Positions 1 to 11,282 of a DNA stretch of 34,147 nucleotides are shown piece after piece. The stretch comes from Priapulus caudatus (taxonomy: Eukaryota; Priapulida; Priapulimorpha; Priapulimorphida; Priapulidae), in assembly GCF_000485595.1 (NCBI RefSeq), contig NW_014577611.1, positions 108,239-142,385 of the forward strand. The letters run 5' to 3'. Every line of letters starts with the position of its first letter. The stretch's first letter is position 1. Made by a program: the position numbers and the translations under genes. The notes under the pieces are model-generated. The model did no database searches and was not told the DNA's origin. It saw nothing but the letters and a program-made list of their open reading frames with translations.

Positions 1-264
1 TCCGGTATACCGGACCGTACCCAGGGTACGTTCCGGCAGTACCCTGGGGGACATAGACCCTATGAGACATACTAAACTATAGTGAATCTCTATAAATATT
101 TACAAATCAGTGTAATCAGATAATAAGCATGGTAAAAAACAGTTACGTATGACATTTATATGACAGCACAACCCAACGTAGAACCCCTGGAACATAATAG
201 TAATATGGTGTAAATAAGAAAATGTTATTCTAACAGCATGTACGAATGGGTTGCACTTCTCATT

Positions 265-632
265 TCAAAGCCTCTTGATAAAACAATTTAGTCGTAACCA
301 CAGGCACTTGAAGCGTTTCAACTGTAAACACACGCCGCCGCCATTGCGCGCACACTGACACATAAATATATCCTGGTTGTGCTCTGTTTTAGTACCGGTT
401 TCGGTTTCACAATACCAGCAGCTGATGGAATGAGTGATCGATTTTTTCTGTGTGTGGCAGCACTGTACAGTCAGTGCTGACAATGTGTGAAGATTGACGA
501 ATTGAGGGGTTTTCACGGATTTTTCGGTGAGTTTGACGGTTTGGCAGGTTTTTTTCCAGCTACGAACACTCCCCGGGTATAAGAGATGGCCCTGTGAAAA
601 CTGCATCCAGATCGCTTGGGCGGTTTGGCCGC
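265..632 (-). CDS. Possible terminal exon, Cys-rich C-terminus of an unrecognised (transposase-like?) protein
   Basis: This minus-strand frame is open for about 122 codons from a good 3' splice site (pyrimidine-rich ATCTTCCCTATAG, exon from 632) to a TGA at 265. The C-terminal half has spaced cysteines: CWYC, then FMCQC, then GGGVCL and KRFKC. This loosely resembles the cysteine-rich tail of piggyBac-like transposases (a CxxC, a C..C pair, then CL and a final C), but the last His is missing and no DDE domain was found nearby. The same frame is broken by indels in the related blocks at 7.7-8.1 kb and 13.5-13.9 kb. Codon use gives no strong support. It could be a chance open frame in a repeat. 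Splice site and frame are seen; the family link is weak inference. Confidence 0.27.
458..480. repeat. Short palindrome CAGCACTG..CAGTGCTG
   Basis: An 8-bp perfect inverted repeat with a short loop. It is kept but damaged in the two related copies near 7,905 and 13,690. It may form a hairpin, but no function is evident. Confidence 0.6.
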
Positions 633-1252
633 CTATAGGGAAGATACATAGATACATAGATACATACATACATACGAACTCAAATATATATTAGAAGATA
701 GAGTACAACACTAAACCCTAGGACACATTGTGCGATTTTCTACGCTGGCCGCTTGCGATCGATAAATACGGTACCGGGTCCGCGCGGTGTATTCGGTCTC
801 ACGGCAGCGTATTTCGCTTGCGATCCCATACGCCCGAGTAATTATGAAATGATATGATATCACATCACATCACATATATGATGTTATTGCATCAAGAGTG
901 TTAAGTGCGGAGCATTCCATGCAGTGCATGAGCATCTTTAGCTTGTTATCACCTCAATATACATACACGCACGCGCGGGTCAATATGTACGCATATAATA
1001 TTAATACAAACACGTATAATGCAACATTTCTTTGTCCAGGGATAGCTGATCGATCATTTAACATACGATAGCTCAATCAAATCATCAGGTCCCAGGTCTG
1101 CGCAGCTTTCCGTTGTCTGTACGATTGTATGATCGATACGACATACATGTAAGCGCACAGTTGGCGAGTTCAACGAGAAGTCAGGCAACGAGCACTAGTT
1201 CCACGCATGCGCCGCCGCATTATACGGAAGCCATGTCGAAAAGGAGGCCGCG

Positions 1253-1420
1253 TTATAGATACGTGCGTGCGCGTGCGTGCGTGCGTACGCGCGCGTCTGT
1301 GTGAGTAAGACACAGTATAATATACGCACACACATGCAATATATTCACAGCTAGGACATACACACGCGCGCACGCACACACGCACGCGAACACACACCGC
1401 GAGAGAGAGGGGGTAGAGAA
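1253..1420. repeat. Alternating CG/CA low-complexity (Z-DNA-like) tract
   Basis: The stretch is almost purely alternating purine-pyrimidine (GTGCGTGCGCGTGCGTGCG, then CACACGCGCGCACGCACAC) and ends in GA repeats near 1,402. Such tracts readily adopt Z-form DNA. The open frames here (Arg/Thr/Val/His-rich) are products of the repeat. It begins exactly where similarity to the ~6-kb unit ends. Confidence 0.8.
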
Positions 1421-2600
1421 GGTGTATAGTGAGAGAGTAAAACTAAGAGCAAGAAAGAGGGAAAACGAGTGTTCGCACACACATGTATAGGAGTGCATAC
1501 TCGAGTGCGGGCGTGTATGAATTTTTGCGCACGCCTGAGCCCGTGTGTGAATGGGTGCGGACAAGAGAAACAGAATTAAAAATGCAATACTATGGCGAGT
1601 TCGGAAACAGCTCGGCGCATGGCGATAGGTATCAAGGAGGATGAGGTAATGTTTAGTTCGTATTTCATTTATATTAATCGGTTATTTTATGTTTGGTTCT
1701 ATCAATTTCAATTTGTCGTTTAGTCTTAATTAGATTCCGGCCGTAAGTCGGTGAAGATCATATGTTACACCAACATGGAGTTAGACATCAGTTTACCCAA
1801 AAGACTCTTCCTCTCTGCTGAACCACCGATCTGAAAATCGCATTCCCCACAATAGTTATCACGTGTACGTCTGTCCGCCAAAGCATGCGAATCACGTGAA
1901 CAACAGCTGATGGTGAATGGAATTTACACGAAGCTGCGCTTACGCGGGGGATGATATAGTATAGAACCCATTGTATAGAATATTAGTTTGGGTAATATTC
2001 CCTTTAATTCCCACAACAATTCCAACAAAAGCCGCTATATTTACCCACATCCTGTCCCCGATATCCCCATCTATATATCGTATGCAACTGGTACTGCATC
2101 TGGCCTTTTCGGGGCTTTTTAACACCCTTCTCGGCTGGATTCATGAACTGTGATGCGTCAAAATGCTCGCAAAAACACACGTGTTTTTACATTGTTCTCC
2201 TTTATGTAGAGAAGGTTTTAAAGTCACTCGTCACGCGTTGGTAGTAGTCGTAGATAGTGCTGCTTTCACACGCAATTCCGACATGTCCCATTCGACACGC
2301 CATATGCGGCAATGACGCGGGTGGCGGTGATGACGCGTTGGCTACATTTATGCCTGTACTTTTATTAATAATCCAACGTTTACACCTTTTAAAGGCAAAG
2401 AAATATCACAATTGTTGTTAGTCTATAGTAGGAGTCCGTGGTAATAACATAGACTAACAATATCTATGGTAATATCTAGTCTATTGTAATAACAACCACA
2501 ACGCAAGCCTTGTATTTTTGTAAAGATGCGGTGTACGAGTGCTCTATGGTTATTGTGCTTATCGTTATATGGTTATTGTGCTATTTATGGTGCTCTATCG
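1421..2600. other. Gene-free stretch with one hairpin (2,412-2,463)
   Basis: No convincing exon was found. A 60-codon hydrophobic frame at 1,971-2,153 and its antisense partner have no recognisable features. At 2,412-2,463, TTGTTAGTCTAT and ATAGACTAACAA form an inverted repeat around a ~25-nt loop. Confidence 0.5.
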
Positions 2601-2621
2601 AGGTCTCTGTGGCTGGTTTAT

Positions 2622-3008
2622 TCCCGGTTGGCCTACTCCCATTTCGCCTACGGCAAAATTCCCATTTCGCCTACAGCAAAATTCCCAGTTGGCCTACACC
2701 CATTTCGCCTACTCCCAATTGTCTACGCTCAAAATCCATCCCATTCCCATTTCGTCTAGGATCGGTTTGTTCACTAAATTATCATTCATAAATAATAAAA
2801 TATGGTTTTGATTGGCGTACATAGACTAAGGGAATTAGAAGAAAACAGGTACAAATAATGAGAACACAAATTGACAAAAATAGAAAATAAAGTAGCATAA
2901 AAATGAAACAATGGGAGTAGGCGAAATGGGAATATTGTCGGTATTGTCGAAATGGGACGTAGGCGAAATGGGTGTAGGCGAAATGCATATGAGAGTAGGC
3001 TAACTAGG
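2622..3008. mobile_element. Foldback (MITE-like) element with clustered CCCATTTCGCCTAC motifs
   Basis: The left side (2,622-2,760) holds four or more copies of CCCATTTCGCCTAC or near variants, separated by short spacers such as GGCAAAATT. The right side (2,908-3,008) holds the same motif in reverse complement (GTAGGCGAAATGGG) at least four times. The outer ends pair as GTTGGCCTACTCCC against the complement of GAGTAGGCTAAC. The middle 150 nt is AT-rich and has no long frame. Subterminal motif clusters in opposite orientation are typical of non-autonomous DNA transposons that carry transposase-binding repeats. The superfamily is not determined. Confidence 0.6.
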
Positions 3009-3010
3009 AT

Positions 3011-3825
3011 TTTACCTAATTGCTGTTAACCATTAAGAAATACAAGTAGGCATTGCAGTGCATGGTTGGGGAAATACGAGATCGGTCAAAAAGAACGTTT
3101 GAAATAATTACTATATTTTCAGCGAAATAAACGAGTATAGCATATGTAGCCCAAATCACAATTGTTGTATTGCCTCTATACCGGCGACCCGGACCGGCGA
3201 CTCCGTAGAAAACGGCCGTGTCTGGTTTCGTGATGCTAGAACATAATTTGCTTTGCCAATGTATCACGCCAACCCATGAAACCGTATAAACCTATGAAAA
3301 TACTAGACGGCCACGAACTCTCTACGCTCGCTACGCTTGCAGCGTATACTGTACCTAACAGCTGTTCGATCAACCTTGGTCGCACTTCCTAGAACCACGT
3401 ACGCCAGCACAACGCGGTAGGCAAGAGACCTATATGACAAGGACAACCCGCCCAGCTTTGAGCTTTGAGCTTTGACATATGGTTGAGCGCCTGCTGTCAT
3501 GGACTTGGTCGGTGTTGGTGCCGGGGGTTGTGTGTGCTTCTCGGGGGGGGGGCACTCGGCTCAGAAGTGGGTAGGGGGTTGCCTCGGGAACATTGAAAAC
3601 CTGACGCCGTTGCAAACCGCTTTGTGCCCTAAAAATACACCCTGTCCCAATATGCTGCACTAAAAATTATACCCTGTTGCAATATTGTAACGGATATATG
3701 TCAAATGACTGGTAAAGTGTTCAGAAACTGGTACGAGAATTAATGTCTATCATGCATGGACCAATCATGGACCCGCCTATGCTATAGCTTACCGATATAG
3801 GCGTGCCGCGAAGTTGTTCATATAT
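3011..3825. other. Gene-free stretch with minor repeats
   Basis: No exon could be supported. A short AGCTTTG tandem repeat lies near 3,456-3,475, a G9-10 run near 3,544, and an imperfect direct repeat (AAAAATACACCCTGTCCCAATAT against AAAAATTATACCCTGTTGCAATAT) at about 3,632-3,690. Confidence 0.5.
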
Positions 3826-4025
3826 TGGACCTATGTTGGCTTGCCTATATTGGCTTGCCTATATTGGTCCAATATCGGCCTGGTAATATTAATTGGCCCA
3901 ATATTGTTTTGATAATATTGGGCCGATATTGGACCAATATAATCTGCCTATAATATTGGTCCAATATTGGCCTGGTGATATTGGCCAAATATTGTTTTGC
4001 CAATATTGGGCTAATATCAGCTTGC
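3826..4025. repeat. Cluster of CCAATATTGG-type palindromic repeats
   Basis: About ten copies of TATTGG/CCAATA half-sites are packed into 200 nt, many joined as the perfect palindromes CCAATATTGG or GGCCAATATTG, interleaved with GCCTGGTGATATTGG spacers. Both strands give open frames (93 and 142 codons) only because the repeat lacks stops. It could form several alternative hairpins. No coding signal. Confidence 0.7.
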
Positions 4026-4093
4026 TTGCTGGGTATCTAGATAACCCTGTGCCAATAATGATGTTCGGAAAATATACCTGTCCAGCGGCACGT

Positions 4094-4130
4094 CCCCAGT
4101 ACCCTCCCCCCGGGGGGGGGGGAGGGTGCT
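4094..4130. repeat. C-run/G-run hairpin
   Basis: ACCCTCCCCCC is followed directly by a run of about ten G and then AGGGTG, forming a near-perfect palindrome with G-quadruplex potential. The exact run length is likely to be uncertain in the assembly. Confidence 0.6.
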
Positions 4131-4389
4131 TGCACTCCAGCATGCAACCAACATATTTACATACACTCACTATAACTATATATCGCTCGGAGGTCGAGGC
4201 CGGCGTGTGCCGTATATGTACCTATACCGATTGTGTAATACATATATTCCTAGCTGTTATAGATATTGTATTATATATCTTGACAGAATATATTAGGAGG
4301 CAAAATATAAGGTTTGACTGAGCCGAATATAATGCTGTTGATGGAGAGTAGGAACTGAAGAAGGAGGATAAAGAGGGAAAAGTTAGAAG

Positions 4390-5005
4390 CGGTGAGTGTG
4401 TGTGTGTGCGTGTGTGCGTGCGTGCGTGCGGTGCAGTGCCGTGGGCAGGTGATGTGTGTGTGCTGTGTTGTGTGGCGCGCCTGTTGTGTGCTGTGTGAGC
4501 TGGCCCTTCCCACTGTCGTGCAGTTGCGTCCGCGTGCGTGTGTGTGTGGATGACCGACCTCCCCTGTGTGTGTGTGTCTGCTGTGTGACCGCTGTGGTGC
4601 TGCGTTGGTACGCTGCAGCCTGTGGCCTGTGCGTTGCGGTCGCGAGCACCACCGCCCACGCGCAGCGTTGCGCTGTCGCGTCGCTCTCCTGCTCCACCCG
4701 ATGCGCGTGTGCCGCAGTGCCTGCGTGTCATGTGTCGCGATGCCTGAAGCTCGCTAAGTCCCGTGCCGGGCCGTTGCGCGTCGCATGTCGTGTGTGGGTG
4801 TGGGTGTGCTGTCCCGATCTACGCAATCGCACTTGCCCGTGCGTGGCCGTGTGCGTGTCGTGCAGTGTTGCCGGGGTGCTCGCGTCCCGCGACGCCCCGT
4901 TTACGCGCCGCTGTCCCGGGCGCGCCCCGCGGCTGTGGTCCGCGCGTGCGCTCCGCTGCGTTGCGTATTGTGTCGCTGCCCGCGGCTGTGCCCTCTTTTC
5001 CATGA
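4390..5005. other. GC-rich, CpG- and GT-rich block without supported gene
   Basis: The base composition changes sharply from AT-rich flanks to GTGTGCGTG-type repeats and then to dense CpG sequence. Open frames on both strands (212 codons forward, 137 and 169 reverse) are dominated by Cys/Val/Arg or Thr/His/Arg and look like translations of the repeat. There is no convincing start context, splice site pair or domain. A CpG-island-like regulatory region is possible but not shown. Confidence 0.5.
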
Positions 5006-5103
5006 ATATAATCAAAGCTGAGTTTCTTCCCACATTCCCACCGGGTGTTGCGCTCGCTCCCCCGGGCCTCGTAGAGGTGAGGTCACGTCGATAACCGTGA
5101 CGA

Positions 5104-5345
5104 TGACGTTCAAAACTTATAACCCTAACGTCTACCCTCACTCCACACCGCCAACCACTAACCTTTCACACTATAATATATATCGTGTCGCCGCGCCTAA
5201 TATATGCAGTAGTAATCCACAAAAAATCTCTCTTTTCGCTGTCGCGGACAGATATCATTGCTGCAAAAACCCTAACCCTAACCGCTGAATCGCTACCATA
5301 CCCTAACCCTAACCCTAAACCCTAAGTCCTAACCCTCAATCCTAA
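5104..5345. repeat. Degenerate CCCTAA (telomere-type) tract
   Basis: CCCTAA and its variants (CCTAACG, CCCTAAGT, CCTCAAT) recur, densest at 5,266-5,345 with several perfect CCCTAACCCTAACCCTAA runs. These match the TTAGGG telomere repeat of most animals but sit inside a contig. The tract lies at the border of the ~6-kb unit. A shorter stretch occurs at the equivalent border (11,376-11,395). An imperfect inverted match between about 5,040-5,095 and 5,405-5,455 may make it the core of a foldback element. Confidence 0.75.
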
Positions 5346-6739
5346 CGCCTAACCCTTAACCTCACACTAATTCAGTTCCTTGTCTCCACTATTCTAACAC
5401 TTATGCTCTGCCACGTTGCGGCTCCACCTCCACTCACGCCCGGGGGGAGGTAGCGATTACCCCACATTTCACACCGTTAAATATGATGTGATATATCGGC
5501 GTTAAGGAGTAGGTCGGTATGGCGACTCCCTAGCTCTGTGAGTCGGAGTCGGGACCCGTACCGGCTCCGGCATATTAGGATGCAGTACCTGGGTACGTTC
5601 CGGGTCCCCTATACCGAGACCGTAAGCACCAGCGGTGACGTTCCCTCCGCCCGTACCCCGGCGCGACATAATAGACCCTCTCCAGCCCTAGTTACTGAGA
5701 TCGCCGCGATTTGGTGGTCCATACCGCGTCCCCCGGCCTATTAAAAATATAAAAGACCCTGGCGGTGCGGCGTAGGCTGTAGTTGGAAGACACAACAGTG
5801 TCCAATCCCTCGTGCCGCGCGTCCCAATAATGCCCCATCACCGTCACAAGGGGTACCATTAATATGAAAAAGAAAAGAAAAAGAACTTCCTGATTTCAGC
5901 GCCCATTCATCGCTGGCCCATCAACGCCGAAGACACGGCGCGGGCTTGGCGCTGATTTCGCATTACGAATGCGACACATGCAACAGAAGACCGGCCCGTA
6001 GCGCAGTTGCGCCTAAACAGACGTGTTGTTATTTGTGTATTGTGGTAAACTCTATCGTTACGGAACCGTTCTACATAGCAGGAATGCCCTAGTTTATTGA
6101 GGAATCGGCGATTTGTGGCTCCATCGGCCGTCGATGGCTATAAAAATATAAAGACTGGCCGCTTGTTCGCGGTAAACTGCATGATTGGAAGAACCAAAGT
6201 CGTGGTCTTGTGAGAATCCTCGGCCGCGCCTGGGCTCATAGCCCGCAATCACCATTAAGAGTCGCATAATAGAAAGAAGTTTCCTCTCTCTCAGATAGGA
6301 ATTATTATTTCTATTTCTTTGCCTCCTGCTACGATGGCGATAGTGTTTCGCGCTCTAACGTACACATTTTGTTGACAGTGAAGAAGATGACGCACGTGTG
6401 GCAAGCCGATATTCATTATGTATATAACCACGTGTGGGCCACGCACTTCGAGCAGCCGCAAGAAACCTACCGTGAACAAGTTCACCAGGGGGCCCGAGGG
6501 CAGCCACCCGTAGCTAGCGCGTCGCAGCCCTTTTAACTTGCATTAAATGACCTGCTCGGCGCGCCTGCCTAGAGGTCGCGGGCACAAGAATAATGGACGT
6601 GCACTGTTCATCAGTGTACGTTAATAGAGTAGTACTAGTCAGCGGGCCGCCTGCGCTGATGTATGTTAATACTATATAATAATAAGAGAACTCACGCGTG
6701 TGTGTGTGAAGGAATCGACGAAATACGATTGCACACATA

Positions 6740-6960
6740 TTCTAGATATTTAGGGAAATCAGTGTATAAGATGTTTTAAGATGTGGGACAAAACTAGTTA
6801 TCGTATGACATTTTATATGGAACAGTCGAACCCAACTTACATTAACCCTCGACCGAACATAAATAGTAATCATCAGGTGCAATGAGAAAAGCTTAATTAA
6901 ACAGCATGTACGAATGGGTTGGCAAGAGTTTTCATTTGAAACCTCTTGCATAAACAATGG
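6740..6960. repeat. Tail block, noisy copy in unit 1
   Basis: This block matches 12,600-12,810 and, more distantly, 65-275, 7,485-7,700 and 13,300-13,505. The shared core ends with GCATGTACGAATGGGTTG followed by a CATTTGAAA..CCTCTTG stretch. Each ~6-kb unit therefore holds two diverged versions of one block. It may be the 3' part of a duplicated minus-strand gene or simply a repeat. Confidence 0.6.
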
Positions 6961-8886
6961 TTTGCGTGTTAATTGTCTGGTGGAAATATGGTAGAGATGC
7001 TGGGCGGTCTCAGAACTGTTAGAGTCCCCCACGATACAAGCTATCCACACTAAATTTTTTGTGATTTATTGATCGTGATGAATAAACGAATAAGGTTGGG
7101 TAGACGTTAGATAGAGAGCGGGCCAGCGAGTGGGGTCTGTGTACCAGTTGGATATTGGTTAGTGAATGACTTGGCGCGCAACCGATGCGCGCACATGTGA
7201 ATAAAGAAAAATTTTTCGTATTATCTTAGCTTTCGATTCAATGGATTCTGAAATCTACAGCATGCAATAAAAAAAAAGTGGATATATAGTATACATACAG
7301 GCAGCGGAGTGGAGGAATTTGTAATATATGAATAAGCGAGAGAGGAATGAGCGATTTCTATATATTTTTTTCAGTTTGGTGTCTGATGCGCTTTACGCTC
7401 AGCCCCCCTTTACTCCTTGTACGCGGTCTTTTGCGTTGATGTTTTGCGCATCGTCCCTCTCAATGTTGAGATCTCGATACTAAACTATTTTAGTGAGATC
7501 TTCTATAAATGTTTACTCAAATCAGTGTAATTCAGGAGTAATAGAACATCGGCTTAAAAACATTACCGATATGAGCATTTATATAGATAGCAGCAACCCA
7601 CGAATAGGAACCCCTGGCAACATAATAGAATATGAGTGTAAATAAGAAAATGTATATTCTTAACAGATGTTACGAATGGGTTGCAACTTCTCATTTCAAA
7701 GCACTGGTGCTCTCTCTCACAGTTCGTACCACAGGCCCTTGAAGCACGTCTTCCAACCTGTTAAACACACCTCGCGCCATTGCGCGCACACGTGACACAT
7801 AAAATATATCCGGTTGTGCTCTGTTTTGTCAGGTACCGCGGTTGTCGGGTTTCATCAATACCAGCAGCCTGATGGAATGAGTGATCGATTTTTTCTGTGT
7901 GTGGCAGCACTGTACATCAGTGACTGACAAATGTGTCCGAAGATAACATGACGAGAATTGAGGGGTTTTCACCGGATTCCGTTCCCGCGTGTAGTCTTTG
8001 CAGATTTTAGTTTTTTTTCGTCAGCGTCACGAACAGCCTCCCGGAGTAGATAAGCAGATGGCCCTGTGAAAAACTGCATCCAGATCGCTTGGGCGGTTTG
8101 CCGCCTATAGCGGAAAGCATACATAGATACATAGATACGCATACATACATTACGAACTCAAAATAACTTATTAGAGATAGAGCATACAACACAAACCCTA
8201 TGGAACACATCTAGTGCGATCTTTCTACGCTGGCCGCTTGCGCATCGATAAATACCGGGTACCGGCGTTCGCGCGCGGTGTATTCGGGGGTCTCACGGGC
8301 AGCGTATTTCGCTTCGCGATTCCATACGCCCGGCGGCTACATTATGAAAATGAGTATGATGATCAACATCACATCACATAATGATTGTTATCTGCCCAGT
8401 CGAGGCAGTGTTAAGATGCGGGAGCATTCACATGCAGTGCATGAGCATCTTTTAGCTGTTATCCACCTCAACTATACATACACGCACCGCGGCCCAACGC
8501 GGCCTCAATATGTACGCGACCTTAATATCTAATACAACAACACGTAGAACATGCAACATTTCTTATGGTCCGGAGAGGATAGCTTGAAGCGCATCATCTT
8601 AACATACGATAGCCTCAATCAAATACATCAGGTCCCAGCCGTCTGCCCGCAGCTTTCGTTGATCTGTACGATTGTATGCATACGACTACGACATACATGT
8701 ACAGCGCACAGCGTGGCGAGTTCAACGAGAATTCAGGCAACGAGCACTGTTCCACGCATGCGCCGCCGCATTATACGGAAAGCCCATGTCGAAAAGGAGG
8801 CCGCGTTATAGTTAAGGCTAGTATTAGGCTAAAATAACTACTCGACGCGCAGTATGCATATCGAACACTCTATACACGTACCCTAT

Positions 8887-8904
8887 ACCGGTCATGTGAC
8901 CGGT
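8887..8904. repeat. ACCGGTCA-TG-TGACCGGT palindrome with E-box core
   Basis: A perfect 8-bp inverted repeat around TG. It contains CATGTG, an E-box-like hexamer. The copy near 14,700 is damaged by indels. Confidence 0.55.
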
Positions 8905-9241
8905 GGCCCTACGGACACCTGTGGCCGTATTTAGTTCAGCATTATAACCTGCCGCATGTCATATTCTCCAATGGCTATATATATATATATATAGTTTATA
9001 AATGTATGGACAATTACGTTAGAGGTGAAATAGACGTAAACCCTCTGTACGCGGTTCAGGTTTTTGTGCATCTCTTATTGTTGTTAGTTCATACCTAACC
9101 AGCGTTTTAGCGTATCACGGCCTTGGCCCTGACAGCGATTTTGTTACTGATATATAATATATATATTATTACGCTGGAATAAGTAATTTAACGTACAGTA
9201 TTAATTACTCGTCGTCTCGTGCCGGACGACTCCCCTCCTAA

Positions 9242-9275
9242 CCCCCCCCCCCCCCCCCCACCACACACACACACC
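9242..9275. repeat. C18 homopolymer followed by CA repeat
   Basis: A run of about 18 C is followed by CACACACACAC. The equivalent site in copy 2 (about 15,072-15,100) has only a short interrupted C run, so the length here is either polymorphic or a sequencing error. Confidence 0.75.
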
Positions 9276-9689
9276 GCCTGCCTATACACACTCAGCCACA
9301 TACACAGATAAGCTCACGGTAAACCCGGTAGGAACCCCCCCCCCTTTCTACATGAAACATACGCACGCTTGTCTAAACTGGTTTAGGGAAAGTGCGCAAC
9401 TCTTTTAAACGGTCGCGTTTTGCTAGCGGGTGCGCGGTGATATAAACAAGCAACCGATGGAAGTCACGCATGGGTCACTCACTGCTCGCGCCGTAGTACT
9501 TCTATACAGCGCAGCGGAGAGCGATAAAATATACGCAGTCATCTCCTGCGTGCAACGTACTATTCGTTGCTACGTGCCGCAGGCACAGGGTGAAAAAGAA
9601 TACAACGGTTAATGCCGTCGTATTACCTTTGGTTTGGGGGGAGGGACACTCTCTATATTTTGCATTGTAGGTATACCTGGTATGTCCTG

Positions 9690-10025
9690 CAGTTGTGACC
9701 CCCTTTTCACCTCAAAACTTCCGCACCGGACACCCCCTTTTCACATCTTTTCCCGTCCCGGAGCATAGGTCCTACTTTTTTTCCGCACCGGAGACCCCCC
9801 TTTTCAGGCTCCCGGAGCATATATAGGTCCTACATTGTTCCGCATCGGAGACACACCTAATTTTCACATATTTTCACTCCCGGAGCATATATAGGTCCTA
9901 CTTTTGTCCGCACATTCCAGAGACCCCCTTTTCACATAGTTCCTGCATGTCCCGGAGCATAGGCCACTTTTTCCCGCCGTTCCGGAGACCCTTTCTCGCA
10001 AACATGCCCAGTTCCGGAGCATCAT
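9690..10025. repeat. ~65-bp minisatellite (CCGGAGACCCCCTTTTCA unit)
   Basis: Five or so diverged units, each with TCCGCACCGGAGACCCCC, TTTTCACAT and CCCGGAGCATATAGGTCC in the same order. The block recurs at about 15,640-16,015 with extra insertions. No coding potential was seen. Confidence 0.7.
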
Positions 10026-10032
10026 GCTTCCT

Positions 10033-10118
10033 AGATACAATAATTAATGTAACCCAAACCCAGGGGTGGGGGGGTTTGGGTTTGTACCTCTAGGTTTGGG
10101 TTACATTATTGTATCTAT
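10033..10118. repeat. Large hairpin flanking a G-rich loop
   Basis: AGATACAATAATTAATGTAA and CCCAAACCCA on the left pair with TAGGTTTGGGTTACATTATT and GTATCT on the right. The loop contains a G7 run. The equivalent at 16,027-16,115 is disrupted. It may be a small foldback element or a cruciform former. Confidence 0.65.
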
Positions 10119-10534
10119 ACATGCTTCCCAGCAAACCCTAGTTTCCCCCATTTTGATATGCTGAGTTAGGACCCGAGCCCCCAATTCCATCTCTCAAGTG
10201 GCACATACCTACTCTATCTTGTAGGGACGCCCCCCCCCCGGACCTCTGCTATGACACTGCATTGGCCCAATGCATGCTGCCTCCACGTGGCGATAATCTT
10301 TCTACACTATTGGATATGTCGCTGAGAAAATCCCGTATTACCTACCGATTTGAGTAGACAAGCGCGAAGGCGCGAAGCAATGTTAGGGGAGGGGGTGCTA
10401 GGGGCATGCCCCCGGGAAAATTTTGAAAATTTATTTTTTGATGGTTGGGGGGTTCCGGAACCCCTGGAATCCCCCCTTGGGTACGGGACTGCAGTACGTT
10501 GTTCATATGGTTAGGCTTAGCTACCTTACGCGCT

Positions 10535-10714
10535 TAAGCTAGAATACACTTTTGGCTGCAGGTGAAATTTTATCAAGATATCAGTACTTACTTTATTTGA
10601 TAGATGATGCCTCTGGGCAGGTATGTAGGTGTAGGTTATCATACGTATGCGGTCTCCCAAACAGTTCTTAATTTCGTCGTATGCCTCTCTGCACGGGCAC
10701 TTGGACCGTTTCAA
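10535..10714 (-). CDS. Possible exon, unknown protein (low support)
   Basis: The minus-strand frame from 10,714 encodes a Cys/Arg-rich start (KRSKCPCREAYDEIKNC) and GDRIRMITYTYIPAQRHHL, then meets a consensus 5' splice site AAATAAA|GTAAGT near 10,592, so an exon would be about 10,593-10,714. The first bases (TTGAAACGGTCCAAGTGCC) match the end of the Cys-rich frame at 296-322, so both may derive from one repeat. Copy 2 (about 16,640-16,800) carries indels in the same stretch. No family is recognised. It may be non-coding repeat DNA. Confidence 0.2.
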
Positions 10715-11015
10715 AAATAAAATGGTGGTAAATAAACACGAAATGTGTTTACTACAAAAGTCTTAATGTTTCTCTACTCTCTTTCGTCTATTTAGTATTA
10801 TTATTAATAATTTCCTGCAAATGACTTTCAAATGCTCTTCTGCAAAACACAAACAAAGTGCGGTGAGATTGCGTGTTGAAAAAAAAACATTTGAACGGCG
10901 TTACTGGAATTATTAGTAGATAGAGAATAGATAAACATTGAGATTTTATTAGTAATACATTCCGTGTTTATTTACCATCATTTTATTTTTGAAACATTAA
11001 TTACAAGTGCCTGTG
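10692..11015. mobile_element. Inverted-repeat (MITE-like) element
   Basis: The left end (10,692-10,745: GGGCACTTGG, then TTTCAAAAATAAAATGGTGG and TAAATAAACACG) is the reverse complement of the right end (10,958-11,015: CGTGTTTATTTACCATCATT, then TTATTTTTGAAAC and CAAGTGCC). The arms are about 50-55 nt with few mismatches, and the interior of ~210 nt is non-coding. Copies lie at about 16,770-17,110 and, in part, right of the gap at 17,635. The interior also matches 27,590-27,705. Confidence 0.65.
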
Positions 11016-11282
11016 GCTCTCTGGCCGTGCAATCCTCGGCCCTCCTTTTGAATACACAACTCCTAGTGACGTCATTAGCACGCGACAACAACAACAGTCA
11101 TTTGGAAGTACTCTTGGAAGTCATTGCTCGTACTTTTGATATTTTACTTGTTTCTGAAAGTTCTTGAACGTTCCATTCCAAAAACCACTCTAAAACCTGA
11201 ACAATTATACATATCCATGTTCAATGTTCCATAACTAAGATAATACGCGTCACAAAAACGGCCCTATACGATCTTATAATAC

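Larger units (their letters stand above)
1..1262. repeat. Partial copy (copy 0) of the ~6-kb tandem unit
   Basis: Positions 1-65 match 11,585-11,645, and 66-1,262 match about 7,480-8,812 and 13,280-14,590 in the same order. Landmarks are the GTATGACATTTATATGA stretch, the CAGCACTG..CAGTGCTG hairpin at 458-480, and the ACGCCCGAGTAATTATG stretch near 828. This copy is about 10% shorter than the other two because it lacks their frequent small insertions, so it is probably the most accurate version. Similarity stops near 1,262, where CG/CA low-complexity DNA begins. The window starts in the middle of a palindrome that is intact at 11,575-11,610, which suggests a contig break there. Confidence 0.85.

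Noticed and set aside
3893-4321. 142-codon open frame across the palindrome cluster
   Set aside because: The frame exists because the CCAATATTGG repeat lacks stops; the Tyr/Gln/Ile-rich translation follows the repeat.
4456-5094. 212-codon open frame on the + strand with many Cys and Val
   Set aside because: It translates GTGTGC-type low-complexity DNA. The opposite strand is equally open, and no domain, start context or splice pattern supports it.
5266-5345. A true chromosome end
   Set aside because: The CCCTAA units are degenerate and sequence continues on both sides for kilobases.
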